DNA of 64,000 nucleotides, taken from NCBI RefSeq assembly GCF_901709675.1, contig NC_051099.1, forward strand, positions 2,356,001 to 2,420,000. The letters are read 5' to 3'. The translations under genes and the position numbers were made by a program. The notes beneath the pieces were generated by a model. That model saw only the letters and a list, made by a program, of their open reading frames with translations. It made no database searches and was not told the DNA's origin. The number at the start of each line of letters is the position of its first letter. Within the stretch, counting starts at the first letter, position 1. The stretch is from Syngnathus acus. Lineage: Eukaryota; Chordata; Actinopteri; Syngnathiformes; Syngnathidae. Shown piece by piece: positions 1 to 12,027 of the stretch.

Positions 1-2396
1 CCGCCCAGCGAAAAGGCGCCGAAGTCAGCAGCGGCGTCATTCGCAGCGACAGTATTTGGGACAAAATTTTCTTCAGTAAGATTCAGGTAACATGATTTCA
101 AATGTCCTTCATCTCTGGCAATCTGGCAGAACTTGAATATCCTGTGTGTGTGCAATGTTTGTGTGTGTATTTTGCAGGCCAGCCTGGGTGGCAGACTGAG
201 GATGATCATAACCGGGGCAGCTCCCACATCGCCCACTGTGTTGGGGTTCCTCAGGGCAGCTTTAGGATGCCAGGTTATAAACACGCATTGGCGCCTCATG
301 TATGCAAGGCATCAGAATGAATAATTATCTAACAAGTGCTAAAATGCGTCATAGTTGTCAGAGGTGCTGACTATTCAATGTATATATGTAGATCGCCATA
401 GATGTTTTGTAGGATTTCATGCAACAACCTGCATACCTGCAGGTTTACGAGGCGTACGGGCAGACGGAGTGCACGGCTGGCTGCACCTTCACCACGCCGG
501 GAGACTGGACGCCAGGTGATCGCTCATTTCTTATACAACAATCCTTATCTGAGGTCCAATAGGTCAGAATGGTGCAATAAAAGACGACACTGGAAGAATA
601 ATAAACAAGTATCGGAATGAGGTTGCTCGCAAGCATGGCCAAAGAAGGTAAAAGTGGTTTGGCCGCATTACAGAGTCAACAAATGATGACGGACCGATGC
701 CATAACGAAGGAGACACGTCACTTTTGTGCCAATTGTTTTTGATGAATAGGATTCACATGTAGCTTGCATTCAAAAGTGTAAACAAACAAGAAAAGCTCA
801 TTTACCCAGAGTGACGTTATATTTGTTGCATTCAAATCCATGTTTATTTGGCCTCAAATTGATTCATTAGCAACAACTTATTTGCATTATTTTTACCCCA
901 TTCCGAATGAGCAGAGTAGGCCCTTATTATAAGAACAAATATTTGTATTATTTCTTAAACTATTGAATTAATACGGATCCAAATGACGCATGTGTTTTCG
1001 TGTAAGTTTGCGTTTCACCAGAAATGCAACTGAGCTCCGTCGCAAAATGTAGTCTAGCACTACCACCCGCTGGACAATACTGGTACTACAGAAAATGTTA
1101 CCTGGCCGAATGAGTAAGCCTTTTTCTTGACCTGGTCTTGGCCTTTAGGTCACGTCGGCGCTCCGCTGCCTTGCAACCTCATCAAGCTGGTGGATGTTCC
1201 GGAGAAGAACTACTTTGCCGCCAAAGGAGAGGGTGAGGTAAGTGTAAAAAAAAACCAAAATTTGGAGGCAACCATATATTTTTTGCAGACATTATTTTGT
1301 GTCTAGCATGAAGGTACCTCGTAGATGATGCACTTTGATTAACGTTGATTGTTTTTGTAATTACAGCCAATTTAGTGTAAATATCCCAAAAACTAATCAG
1401 ACCTTTGTATCTGTTTCAAATGAGTTCCTTGTTTGTATTTCAGGTTTGCGTGAAGGGACCAAATGTGTTCAAGGGCTACCTCAAAGACCCCGAGCGGACC
1501 GCCGAGACACTGGACCCGGACGGCTGGCTCCACACCGGCGACATCGGCAAATGGCTGCCCGTACGTCTCGTGAATTGATATCGTCTACGTTGACTGACGG
1601 TGGATTGATCGCGCTTTTCTTTTTTTTATTCCAGAACGGCACCCTGAAGATCGTGGACAGGAAGAAGCACATCTTCAAGCTGGCCCAGGGCGAGTACATC
1701 TCTCCCGAGAAGATCGAGAACATCTACATCCGGAGCGAACCCGTGGCCCAGCTTTACGTGCACGGAGACAGCCTCCAGGTCACACTAGTTCTACAACTAT
1801 CGGACTGTTCATGTCCCCCCTCGGTTCTTTTTGATATTTATGGTCCCTGTGCGCAGTCCTGCCTGGTGGGGATTGTGGTGCCCGACCCGGAAGTCATGCC
1901 CACGTGGGCCAAGAAGAAAGGCATCTTAGGCACCTACAAGGACCTGTGTAAAAACACAGTAAGTAGGTGGAGACATATGGCAAGGTGGCATTTTTGAGCC
2001 ATCTCAAGAATTGCAATGCCTGTGTGGATAGGAACTTAAGAAGGCCATCCTTGAGGATCTGGTGCGTCTGGGCAAGGCCGGCTCTCTGCACTCTTTTGAG
2101 CAGGTGAAGGAATATTTTTTCAATGGATACGCAGAATTGTCGTTGATTTGTATGTTCAAGCTAACCTAGCATTTACTAGTTGTTTTGGAAACTCTGAAGA
2201 TTCAGACAGTTCATATGGCGCCAGTGGCCTCAAAATGTCCTCTTCCTTGGAACAGGTGAAGAACATCTACATCCACAGCGAGATGTTCTCCATCCAGAAC
2301 GGTCTGCTGACGCCCACGCTAAAGGCCAAGCGGCCCGAGCTGCGGGAGTTCTTCAAAGAGAAGATCGAGCAGCTCTACAGCACCATCTCCATGTGA
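1..2396 (+). CDS. acsl6: acsl6, long-chain acyl-CoA synthetase, C-terminal half (5' end outside window)
   Basis: ATP-dependent ligase that activates long-chain fatty acids to acyl-CoA at ER, mitochondrial or plasma membranes. Nine exons are read: <1-86, 178-273, 443-515, 1149-1237, 1444-1560, 1635-1778, 1857-1958, 2032-2103, 2256-2396 (stop TGA 2394-2396), giving the last ~305 of about 700 residues. All introns are GT-AG and phases close. Visible motifs are the AMP-binding YGQTE (exon 3), the FACS signature around [16 protein letters not shown] and IVDRKK (exons 5-6), and [10 protein letters not shown], which belongs to the mobile C-terminal domain. ACSL6 is preferred over ACSL1 because of [18 protein letters not shown] and HSFEQVK, and because MEIKIN and FNIP1 follow, as in human 5q31. 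The ATP/AMP-binding N-terminal part and the alternative gate exons of ACSL6 lie outside the window. The coding part has no frameshift or premature stop. Confidence 0.93.
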
Positions 2397-3245
2397 GGGC
2401 AGACCTCCAAAACCACAGTAACGCACATTCAAGAACAAACAGCAAAAAAAAAAAAATTAAAAAAAAGTCACCCTCCGTGCATCCAGATCGACCTCGACGT
2501 GCTGTAGAGTTTTCATTCAAACATCCAAAACATGAACTTTTTGTGGGTTCACTCAAGGATACCTCCTGCCTTACCAGTCATGGTGGCCATTTTGAGGCAC
2601 ACCCACCCACCACGCTTCTCTTTCCTGTCCTTCTTTTTTTTTTTGCACAAAACGAACGACGAAGAGGGTAAAAGCAGGACTTGTTGGGGCAGTGCATGCA
2701 GTTGCCCTGCTGTGAAAACACAGACTGACCATTCACTTTTAATTAAACAGGACCTTGTATTTTTTTTTTTTTTAAACCACACACGAGTAATGTAGAAGCT
2801 GTTCAAGATTGCTCCTTGTCCCAAAGTGTGGAAACGAATGATGTATGTGATGTACGTGAGGACAGCTACGCTATAGATGTAAGCTTATTTATTGACAATT
2901 CAAGTTGGCAGTTTGAATGGGATTTTTATTAATTTTTATTCTTTTAATTGTGTGTGTGTGTAGTGGGACAAACGTATTTATTTTTCTTTTCTTCTGCAGT
3001 CGAATCAGCAGCATATCCTTGTAATAATAATCCTAATAATGATGACGACTGGGGACAGGAGGGAGACCAGGTTCATGAATTAAAAAAAAAAACATCCTGG
3101 AATGATTTTAAACTGTTGTCTTAATTATTCCAAAGGGTTTTAAGAAAATATACTATTATTATTGTTAATTAAAAATTAAAAATAAAGCTAATATATTTAT
3201 CTTATAATACTGTCGATTTCCGGTACGGGCTTCCAAAATAAAAGC
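2397..3245 (+). other. acsl6: acsl6 3' UTR with candidate polyadenylation signals
   Basis: AT-rich sequence follows the acsl6 stop, with several poly-A/poly-T runs and a short TG run near 2950. Canonical AATAAA hexamers occur at 3181-3186 and 3237-3242, so the transcript probably ends near 3.2-3.26 kb. The exact cleavage site cannot be read from sequence. Confidence 0.5.
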
Positions 3246-3267
3246 TAATTGACGTAGGCCATTTTAG

Positions 3268-3277
3268 GTCACGTGAC
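3268..3277. promoter_or_regulatory. Palindromic E-box/CLEAR-type site upstream of meikin
   Basis: A perfect GTCACGTGAC palindrome lies about 200 bp upstream of the meikin ATG in the short acsl6-meikin interval. This is the optimal core for bHLH-ZIP factors (MAX/MGA, USF, MITF/TFE). MGA-MAX with PRC1.6 is known to silence meiotic genes through E-boxes in mouse, so its place in a meiotic gene promoter is notable. Occupancy is inference. Confidence 0.45.
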
Positions 3278-3473
3278 ATATTAAGTACGTTTATTATGCT
3301 TTTGCTGATGATACTTTTATACTCCCCCCCCCCCTAGTTTCCACCTACGCTAAGTCAAGTTTAATGTTAGCAATGATTTGAACTAGCGCTTACCGTCAGG
3401 AGTTTAACGTTAGTCGAGCGAGCGAACACCTGACCACCATTTAACGCGCCCCCTGCTCAGTATTTGCTTCAAA

Positions 3474-5267
3474 ATGTTCCCAAGGAAGCCCCGCCGCAAG
3501 GCAGACACACCTTTGAAGGCGCCTCTGGCATACGGTAATAAGAAAACAAACTTAATTTACAAGAAGAAAAAGTCTCCTGTAAAGACGTTTATTTCACTGC
3601 AAGGTCGGGGAAGCCTGAAATCAAGAAAGCACCAAGCAATACCAGAACACGAGCCTCTAGACAACACCGTTGAACAAAGTGATTACACACGGGTGAGTAC
3701 TTTGATTATATTTCTATATTACATTCGGGGTCGAAATGAAACACTAAAGTACTTTTAATTGGACTCATTCATTTTGTAACTTGGCCTTTTGCATCCAAAA
3801 ACGTCAAGCATATGGAATCCATTTTGAATCCTTACAGAGGTACATGTGTACAAAAAAACATTTATCCTGGTGGGAGGTTGCCATGTTGTCTTTTTATCCC
3901 TGCAGATCAGTAGTAGGCATGTGCAATTCAAATCCAAGTTTCAGCCAAGATCCACCAACAGCATCTGGCCTCTATCGTCACCCCCACCATCAGCAGCAGC
4001 AGGAGAAGCTGAGAGGGTCGGCCGTGACATTTCGGGTCATCCCATGGGTCAGGCGAGGCCAAGCCCACTTCAAACAGGGATGACACCAGTTGAGAACTCA
4101 AGTGACTCCTCAGATCACGATGACGTCTGGGACTTCTCATCCTCCAGCAGTGTTCCTTCCCCAGAGATCTTCAGGAATGACAGTGATAGTAAGTCCAAAG
4201 TCTACCTAGTGACTAACAAAAACGTTGCTTTCATTCATTTCATCACCCCGCTGGCCTGCAGCTAGTACCTTTGATTTCTCCGGGGAAGCCGACCCGCTGG
4301 ACACGCAGCGGGACATGCAGCAGCCTTGCTCCTCCACCTTGCTGAGCAGCAGCCACGCCGAGAACATCGGCAGACACCAGCCTCCCAATGTCTCCACCAT
4401 CCTCGGTGACTATGTGCCATTTCACAGTTAAACACGTTCCCTGGGATTTTTTTAGCATGTCACGTTTACACTGTTGCCAAATTCCCAATCTGGATAGAAT
4501 CTAGTTTAAACTCTTCTGACTTTTGCACATTGTCGTCATAGTAACGGAACTAAAGTCAGTCAAAAATGCTGTCATTGTGAGTGACGTCTGTATCACTTCA
4601 GTCAACTGCTCTGCAGACAAACCCTTGGAGGGGACATCCTTGAAAGTAAGCGGCTCAGGCCAACGTGACTTACTCAAACATGACGATCCCCCCCCCCCCC
4701 CATTGAAAACAGTTCCAAGGTGTCTTATTTCCCATGTCTGTAGTCTGCCGTCGCCAAGAGGCCCATATCCTACAGGAAGGCACAACTCTTCAAAACCCCT
4801 CTGGTTCCCTCAAGGCCGCGCGAGAAGCCGAATTTCTCTCCACCCATGTTTTTCCAGTACTCCGACAGAGAGGAGTTCTTTCGGCAAGTCCGCGAACGTG
4901 CCGACCGACTCAAAGGTTTTTGCCTATCTTTACGACCCTCTGTCCCGTGATGCAAAATATCTCGTTGCACTCTTTTGGAGCAGCCCATTTTAAAAGAGGT
5001 GACCTGCAACAGGTGGGAATTTCAATTCACCTCGAGGTGAAATTAATTGTTATATAGATTATTTTCAGTTAATACCTCTTTTTAGGTTTATGCTGCTTAA
5101 TGGCCACTAGATGTCAGACATGCAACTATCTAACAAGCGAGTTTTTTTGTCGCTGTTCCATATGTGCCATGTATTTAAATAAATATATGTAATTTTGTTG
5201 TTTTATTTACTCCTGGACAGGGGCTCCGTCCAAAGCAATGCAAGTTACCTCGATTCCAAGAAAATAA
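3474..5267 (+). CDS. meikin: meikin, meiosis-specific kinetochore protein (by synteny)
   Basis: In mammals MEIKIN protects centromeric cohesin and promotes mono-orientation of sister kinetochores in meiosis I, bound to CENP-C and Polo-like kinase 1. Six exons: 3474-3692, 3906-4188, 4262-4405, 4602-4645, 4744-4915, 5221-5267. Together they are 909 nt, in frame, 302 aa (human 373). The N-terminus is very basic (MFPRKPRRK). The middle is Ser/Pro-rich and acidic and contains an S-S-P core (3975-3983) of polo-box-binding type and an SSDSSDHDDVWDFSSS patch. The C-terminal block has FFQYSDREEFFRQVRERADR, which looks folded and constrained. Identity rests mainly on position between acsl6 and fnip1 in the same orientation as human; sequence similarity could not be tested. 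The last donor (AAAG/gttttt) is weak. Reading through it would end the protein at a TGA at 4948-4950, but an AATAAA 60 bp after the exon 6 stop supports the spliced form. No bHLH, kinase or other named fold is seen. Confidence 0.75.
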
Positions 5268-5326
5268 GTTTGTACGTGTTCTTTTCATTCGTTGACTCCA
5301 AAGTTGCTCTTTGATGGAGTTCTGTT

Positions 5327-5332
5327 AATAAA
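5327..5332 (+). other. meikin: meikin polyadenylation signal
   Basis: AATAAA lies 60 bp after the predicted meikin stop. It supports 5221-5267 as the terminal coding exon and leaves only about 300 bp before the fnip1 start codon. Confidence 0.65.
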
Positions 5333-5339
5333 AGCCACC

Positions 5340-5653
5340 TAAAAAAAATTTTATGACACATTTACGTTCCTCACGAATCCCGACTAAACATCAACACTGG
5401 GGGCACCCGTTGACCATGTGGTACACGCTCCAAAAATATCTAACCAATCAGATAATTCCTTCACCTACTCGACCAATCAGAAAAAAAGAAGCGGCAGAAC
5501 GGTTGCCAAGCGGCTCCCGTGACTAATGCCTGTCATATGACTACGACACCCATGGAGGCAGTTAGAAGGAATAAGACTCGCTCGTGGATTTGAGAAGAAA
5601 AAACTGGGAAAAGGGACTTTGTGCTTTTTCCCCCCTTCCCTTTTTAGAACAAA
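5340..5653 (+). promoter_or_regulatory. fnip1: fnip1 core promoter and 5' UTR, tandem CCAAT boxes
   Basis: This interval lies between the meikin poly(A) signal and the fnip1 ATG. It carries two forward CCAATCAG boxes (CCAAT at 5444-5448 and 5473-5477, 29 bp apart), a typical NF-Y pair, and no clear TATA box. The 5' UTR is pyrimidine-rich just before the ATG. The start site must lie within roughly 200 bp of the ATG, as expected for a CCAAT-driven TATA-less promoter. Confidence 0.55.
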
Positions 5654-8600
5654 ATGCCACCGACTCTCTTTCAGAAACTTTTCAACAAGAAGAGCGCATC
5701 TTCCCCGCAGAGATGCAACAAAGAGGAGCCAGCTTTCAGGTAGCTCATGTGGATCTCTGCGTGCGTTCCGAGTAAAGTAATGGCGTTTATTACCTCGATA
5801 ACTGTGTCGAGAGTCGATTTACTCTTTGTGGTATTCATTTTAGACCGCGTGGGTTTGGATTAACGTCAGTTAAGTGTTCTGGCAAGTGGACAACGTGTTT
5901 AGCCTGTTTGTCTGGGGGGGGGGGGGGGGGGGGGGGCTAGCTGTTAGCTGGGCTAACTCCGAAGCTAGCGTCTTTATCGCCATTCAAGTCTCACGTCAAA
6001 TACTTGACGTAAGACGTGAACTGTGTCGCTTTAGCCTCAAAACAGCCTTCACTTGAGTGTGTGCGTGTGGCGCGTGGCCTCTTTTGTTGTCGTTTCACGC
6101 GGTGCGTGACGATATAAACTCCAATGGGTTCGAAGTGCATCTCGCGCCGCCGACTTGGGTGTCGACGTGCGGAACGTGCCATGCGCGACTGGATGGCAGT
6201 CTGGTTCGAGTGACGTCATTACGTGGCAATGGACGGCTCCACCGCTTGTTAATGCGGGGTTATGGATTAAGCCAAGCGTGTGACGTCACATTATTTACAT
6301 GCGTCTGCTTGTCACGACAGTCGTTGAAGTGTTTTCGTGTAAGCTTGTGCACACACTTGGAGTTGGTTTAGCTGCTGCATCATGAAAGACATAAAGTCGC
6401 CGTTATTACCACTGCAAAGCGCAAACCCTGCGGAATACCAGCCAGGACGGTGCTTTGGCCGACCCCCTGAGTCGCTCTCTCGTTTCCCTGGCTGAGGCTC
6501 ATCACCCCAGATGTCATACTGTACATGTCATAAATCACATAAGAAACAGGGGTCATGTGATCGACATGACATTGCTTCTTGCACACATTAAAAACTGCAT
6601 CCGATTTATTTATTTATAGTGTCTATTTTTTTTCCTGTGAGAGTTGGTAGGCAAGAAGTCTGGTTCAGGAACGGGCTTGCATAACTCAGCGTGTCATGTG
6701 AGGCTCCTATCAATCACAGGCGTGTCAACTGTGCGTGTGTGTGTCAGTCACACAAGTCACAACAAATACGGCATACATGTTTGTGTGTGACTATAGAGGC
6801 TGTCAACTTAGTGTCAAGTTGCTTTCAGGGTTATTTCAAGTGGGCGTTTTGTGGGTTCTCGGAAGTGCAGGTTCACGTTCAAGCTGAATAAAATTGACCA
6901 AGGTTTATTGAGGATCAATGCCAAAGTTTTGCCATTCGTTACAGATTTACTGCCAACGACAATGTAGTCCCAATAAATGCTCACGTGATTGCAGAAATAC
7001 AGATATGCTTAATAGCAAAATGTCTTTCCGCAAAGGCCAAGTCAGCAGATATGCAGGTAATCAGTCAGGTGCTTTGCTTTCTGCCTCGAGGCAAGTCAGG
7101 ATAATAGGGGAGAGTTCAACTCTGTCAGGGCGGGTGGGGCATTCATTCGCTAGTCCGCCATGGCCCATGCAAACTTTAATGTTAAATGCCACATTTGATT
7201 CTCAAAACGGGCAGATGGGCCAGGTTCGTAGATGAGGCTGAGATGTGTCAGGAAGAATGTTGCGGGAGGTATTTATGTAACCGCCCGGTCGGGCAAGTGT
7301 GGCAGGGTGGCAGTGGCGGCGGCGTTCTTGTCAAGGCTCTTTGAGGTCAGTTAGCAGGCCGGCCGGCGCTGACGTCAGAGCAGTTGAGGGAAGCAGCCGA
7401 GCATGCCTGCAGTTTCCCGGTCCATGGATGTTGCAATGAGGCGGGCATGCTGGTATCATCTCTGTTGAATACGTTCCAGGCAAGAGCTGGCTTTTATTCC
7501 ACTTGTGCTTGACAGACCGAAGCAACAATTGTGGAATGACCTCAGAAGCCACCTCAGCCAAACTACTGTACCTTTAACACCGTTTAAAAAAAAAACAAAA
7601 AGCCCGTTTTGATGGGCAGCGCGAAAGGGGCTGTAAACAAGGGGAGGCAGTCAGCAGGACGTCGTTAGCCCGCCGCTTCATTCTTGCCACTCGCGCCGCA
7701 ATCACCTGACACGTCTCATGTTGTGTGAATCCAGTCAGCCGTTATTCTTAGAGGCTGAGCGAGCGCAGAGAGGCGGCTGCCGAGCGGGCCGGAGCGCCCG
7801 CTGGAAACACTGGCACCGTCGAAACCATGCCCAGGTAGGAGCTGCTAAATATGACCATCAGCTGGGTTTTCATTTTACCGTCAGTTGATTTTTTTCATAA
7901 CTCGAGGGTGGGCGGGGTCATCAGGGGTTCCGTAAAACAACTACAACGCAGTTAATCCGCGGTTGTCCGAGTCAAGACAGGTTCTTTTTTTTTTGGAACC
8001 GGCGGCTCAAGCATGTGATTCTCATGTGGCGCTTTTATGAATGACTCGTCGTTCCGTGATAGTCACAAGCTCTCGCTTCCTCACTTTCACACACCGCCAG
8101 TGCTGCTTTTTGGGTACTTTTTTTGACCCCGGTCTGGTTACTTTGCCTTGGGCTAGCCTCAGAATCAATTGTCCATTTTCTTCCCCCCCCAACATTCCGA
8201 TTTCCCCCTCAACTTGTGCAGGTGAGGCCGGGCGAAAATCGTTTATAAATGACAAGATCAAATCGATTGATTACCCAGCCCTACTTTACTTCTATATTCA
8301 TGGATTTTTCCTTTTCTTTTTTTTTTTTTTATTCATGACTGTTGTTTACAGTTAGTGACAGAATGTCTTTGTGTCTTCCTTTGGCTCTGTCCTCTTCAGA
8401 ACAAAGGCGGCAGTCAACTCGCCGTCACCGCATTGTGCAGAGAATCGCCCTGAATCTGTAAACAACGCTTGGCAGGAGTTTAGCAGGAAATCTTAACCAC
8501 CCCTGCCAGAAACATAAAAGTCGCCATGCTAGCGTGGCGTGCCACTTTACGCCCCATGTGTAATCTTACACATGAGAGCTGGATGGCGACCCGCGGGAGG

Positions 8601-11600
8601 CCCGTATCGTGCAATTTGAGCTCATTATGTAGGCCAGGTCGGTATTATGTCACACACTTAGCGCTATTAGATCAGGAGGCGAAATCTAAATCCCCGTTTC
8701 CCACAAACACACGGAGAATGCTGTAGTGACGTTTTTTGGCCCTTTAGCTTTGCACCTAATTGAGGACTCACCGCCAACATGTCCCCGCGGCGGTTTAATC
8801 TTTCCCGAGTGCGAGCGCAACGTGTTAATGCGGCAGCGCAGCTACTCGGCAAGCCGCCGAGGTAAGAGCTTTGGCCGAGGCGCCTCGTCACATGACTGCA
8901 GGGGTGGGGGTCGAGGGTTTGAGTCGACTGGCGAGTGGAAGCAAAGGTGAATCAGGAGCACGTGATTGGCTTTTGGAGAGAATCGGCGGCGCTCATCTTA
9001 TGACTTCCTCGTCAGGACAAATGACTTTGCTTTCACAAGCTGGTGTCAAGGTTGCGTCACATGACCTGCCCTTTCTCAAGTCTTGTCTGTTTGCAGTAGC
9101 AGCAATTTGTTTGAAAGCCTGACCTGGCGCTTCAGTCGCAACGATCATTTAGTTAGTAGGTCAGGTATATTTGAGTTTCCTCGGGGAAAAAAAGCTTTGT
9201 GTGACTTGTGAACTGTTTGATTTGGGCTGGTGCTAACTCCAATCATCAATCACAACTTTCTTTAAGGTTTATTTCTTAGTAAATCCACAACACATAGTTT
9301 CATCATGCAGATAAAGCACGCACGGCCCATCCGTCTCAAGCGTGGTGGTTGCCTGGCAACAGCCCCGGCCGGACTGGGGAAAACCAGCTCCCATTTTCAC
9401 GTCTGAACTGATCCATTGAGTTCAGGTCAGGACGTCGTGTTCTTGGCGTGACTCTGTGACGACAAGCTGAGACAGGCCTTAGTGTTGTTAACGTCGCTTC
9501 TGTAAATCAAAATGGCTATGAGGTTCTTTTTGAAAGTCATTTCAGGCGTACTTAACGACCATTCTTTTTCTGTCTGCGTAGCTGGACGATCCCCCAGCTG
9601 GAGCCAAGTCACATCCGGCTCATCGTGTACCAGGACTGCGAGAGGCGTGGCCGCAACGTGCTCTTTGATTCCAACGCCAAAAAGAGGGGCACGGATGACG
9701 CCCACCTTCCCGTGAGTCACGTGGTTGTGGCAGAGAGTTGATGATGATGGGTGAGGGAGGGAGGGAGGGAGAGGAGGAGGCGGAGGCAGTAGCGGCGCTG
9801 ATTGTTGTTGTGCTGCATTTCTCGCTAGCTCACGAGTTCCCGCAAGAGTCATATGACTGGGAGTCACATGCTGCTGGCCCGTGTACACAAATCACACACG
9901 CACGCACGTACGCACACAAGCGCACATTCCTCCCCGAGTTAAGAAGCACATGACACAGGCTGCTTTCAGATAGGCTGCCTCCACGCCTCTGTGACCTTTT
10001 GACATCATGATTTCAAGTTGCTCTGCACCAGTAACTGCAGCAAGCTACAGCGTCAAGACACACGGATCTTTTTTTTTTTTTTTACTACTTGGCGACATGG
10101 CTTCAAAATTTCTATTGCAATATTTCGAGCAACTGTCACTATATGAATTTAAAAAAAAAAAAATCCTATCGCCTCAGGGCACGGAGGGCCAGGTGAAGAT
10201 CTTCAACAAATATTGCCGGCTTCGACCCACGGGGGGCAGCAGCAGCTCCCTGGACAGCTCCTCCTCGTCCTCCTGCGCGTCCGAGACGTCCAGGGAAACC
10301 AAAGAGCAGGGGCTCCGCTTCCAGGTAGCGCCCATGAAAAAAAAAAAAAAACGTCCCCCTGCAGTCGTTTGAACCGGCGTACATCGACAGGGTTCGAGGT
10401 GTTCGTCCGACGTGGTCATGCTGGGGGAGATGATGTTTGGATCGGTGGCCATGAGCTACAAAGGCTCCACACTGAAAATCCACCAGATCAGGTAAAAAAA
10501 AAAAGCAAAGTCTGCATTTTGATGCGACGATGTACCTAAATCGTCTGTGTCACGTCAGGTCGCCACCACAGCTAATGCTGAGTAAGGTGTTCACAGCCAG
10601 GACGGGAGGCAGCGTGTACGGCAGCCTCAACACGTAAGTGTGCACACACTCGCACACACATCTTTTTGTAATTATTATCAAAATGATCTGCCCCCCTCCC
10701 CCCCCAGGTTACAGGACAGTCTCGAGTTCATTACGCAGGACAGCAGCAACACCCTCCGGCCTGATCAAAACGCCGCGCCAAATAATCTCCTGGGAAACAT
10801 AGGTAACCATAGCAAGCAAACACCAACAGCCACCATGAGGTGTGTTCATCCTTGAGAAAGTGTGTGTTTTGTGCCAGGTCTTTTTCTTCTTCATACAATT
10901 CAGCGCCACGGCCTGTTTTCACTTTGCAACATGACAACAATTTGGTTGTGGTGTCTATCAAGAGCAGAGCCACAAAAAAGAGTCGAGCCCGAGGAGGCAA
11001 ATTTGGGCCAAAGCAGCCATTTTGCCAGCACTTTTTCCTCGTAGCACTTTTCCCAAAACTCTAGCTGGACCTGTTTTATTTTCTGAGCGTTAACGATGGA
11101 ATCAACAACAAAAAGTGCTGGCAAATTCTTGTGCGCCATCTCGCTTTCTTTTTCACGGAAAGTAGCAGTCGCTTTCCTCTGCTCCAGGTCTTCGTCACGT
11201 TTTGTTGTTCGTGCCCGACTAAAAAGGTCCGCTACCAAGACAGGAGGGCGCCAACTTTCCTCCCCATTCATTCACTAACAACCATTTTTTTCTCTTTTAT
11301 TTTTGTCCGTCTGCCTCCCTCCCTCCCTCCTGTCATTCTCGCTACCCCCACTCTCTTTCTTTCTCTCTTTTTCTATCTCGTGTCCATGTCTGTGCTGCGC
11401 AGGATTTTCTCAGCTCTGCAGCCCTCGACGGGCCTTCTCTGAGCAAGGTCCGCTGCGTCTCATCAAAAGTGCATCTTTCTTTTCAGGTTGGCGCTTACAA
11501 AGCAAAAAAAAGAAAGGAAAAAAAAAAAAAAAAGAGAACAAAGCCAATCCGTCTTTGCAACCTGCATGTTTTTGCTGCCGCTTCTGGTTGTGTTTGGACA

Positions 11601-11944
11601 CTTGACGACGGCATGTGGCCATTTCTGGGGGACGTGTTTCAATTAAAAATGTAAAACTAAATAAATAATTGGTTTTCTAGTGAGTTTTGTTACGCGTTTT
11701 AAGCTTCAAATTGGCTCATTTTGTATTTCTCCCATAATGGCAAAAGCCTGCGTGTGTTTCCTTGCCAACGGGTGCACGCGGGCGGGTGGGCGGGCGTTCT
11801 TTGCAGTTTGAACTAACTCGCTCGCTTGTACTAACCAAATGATTGCCTGATTTTTTATTTTTTTTGTGTGTGGTCAAATCATTGATTTTGTGTTCACTCG
11901 CATTGGAATGCATCCACCGAGCAATGCTTTGTGTCCGTGCACAT

Positions 11945-12027
<83 letters not shown>

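Larger units (their letters stand above)
5740..9581 (+). other. fnip1: fnip1 intron 1 (3.8 kb)
   Basis: The first intron holds the poly-G tract, the CRE pair, E-boxes (TCACGTGA at 6981-6988, CACGTGAT at 8959-8966) and a CpG-rich block at 7600-7834 that ends in an apparent second first exon. I see no other coding exon and no complete transposon in it. Confidence 0.6.

Noticed and set aside
9427-9888. 153-codon minus-strand open frame
   Set aside because: Overlaps fnip1 exon 2 and intronic GAGG repeats; composition is repeat-driven and no domain is visible.
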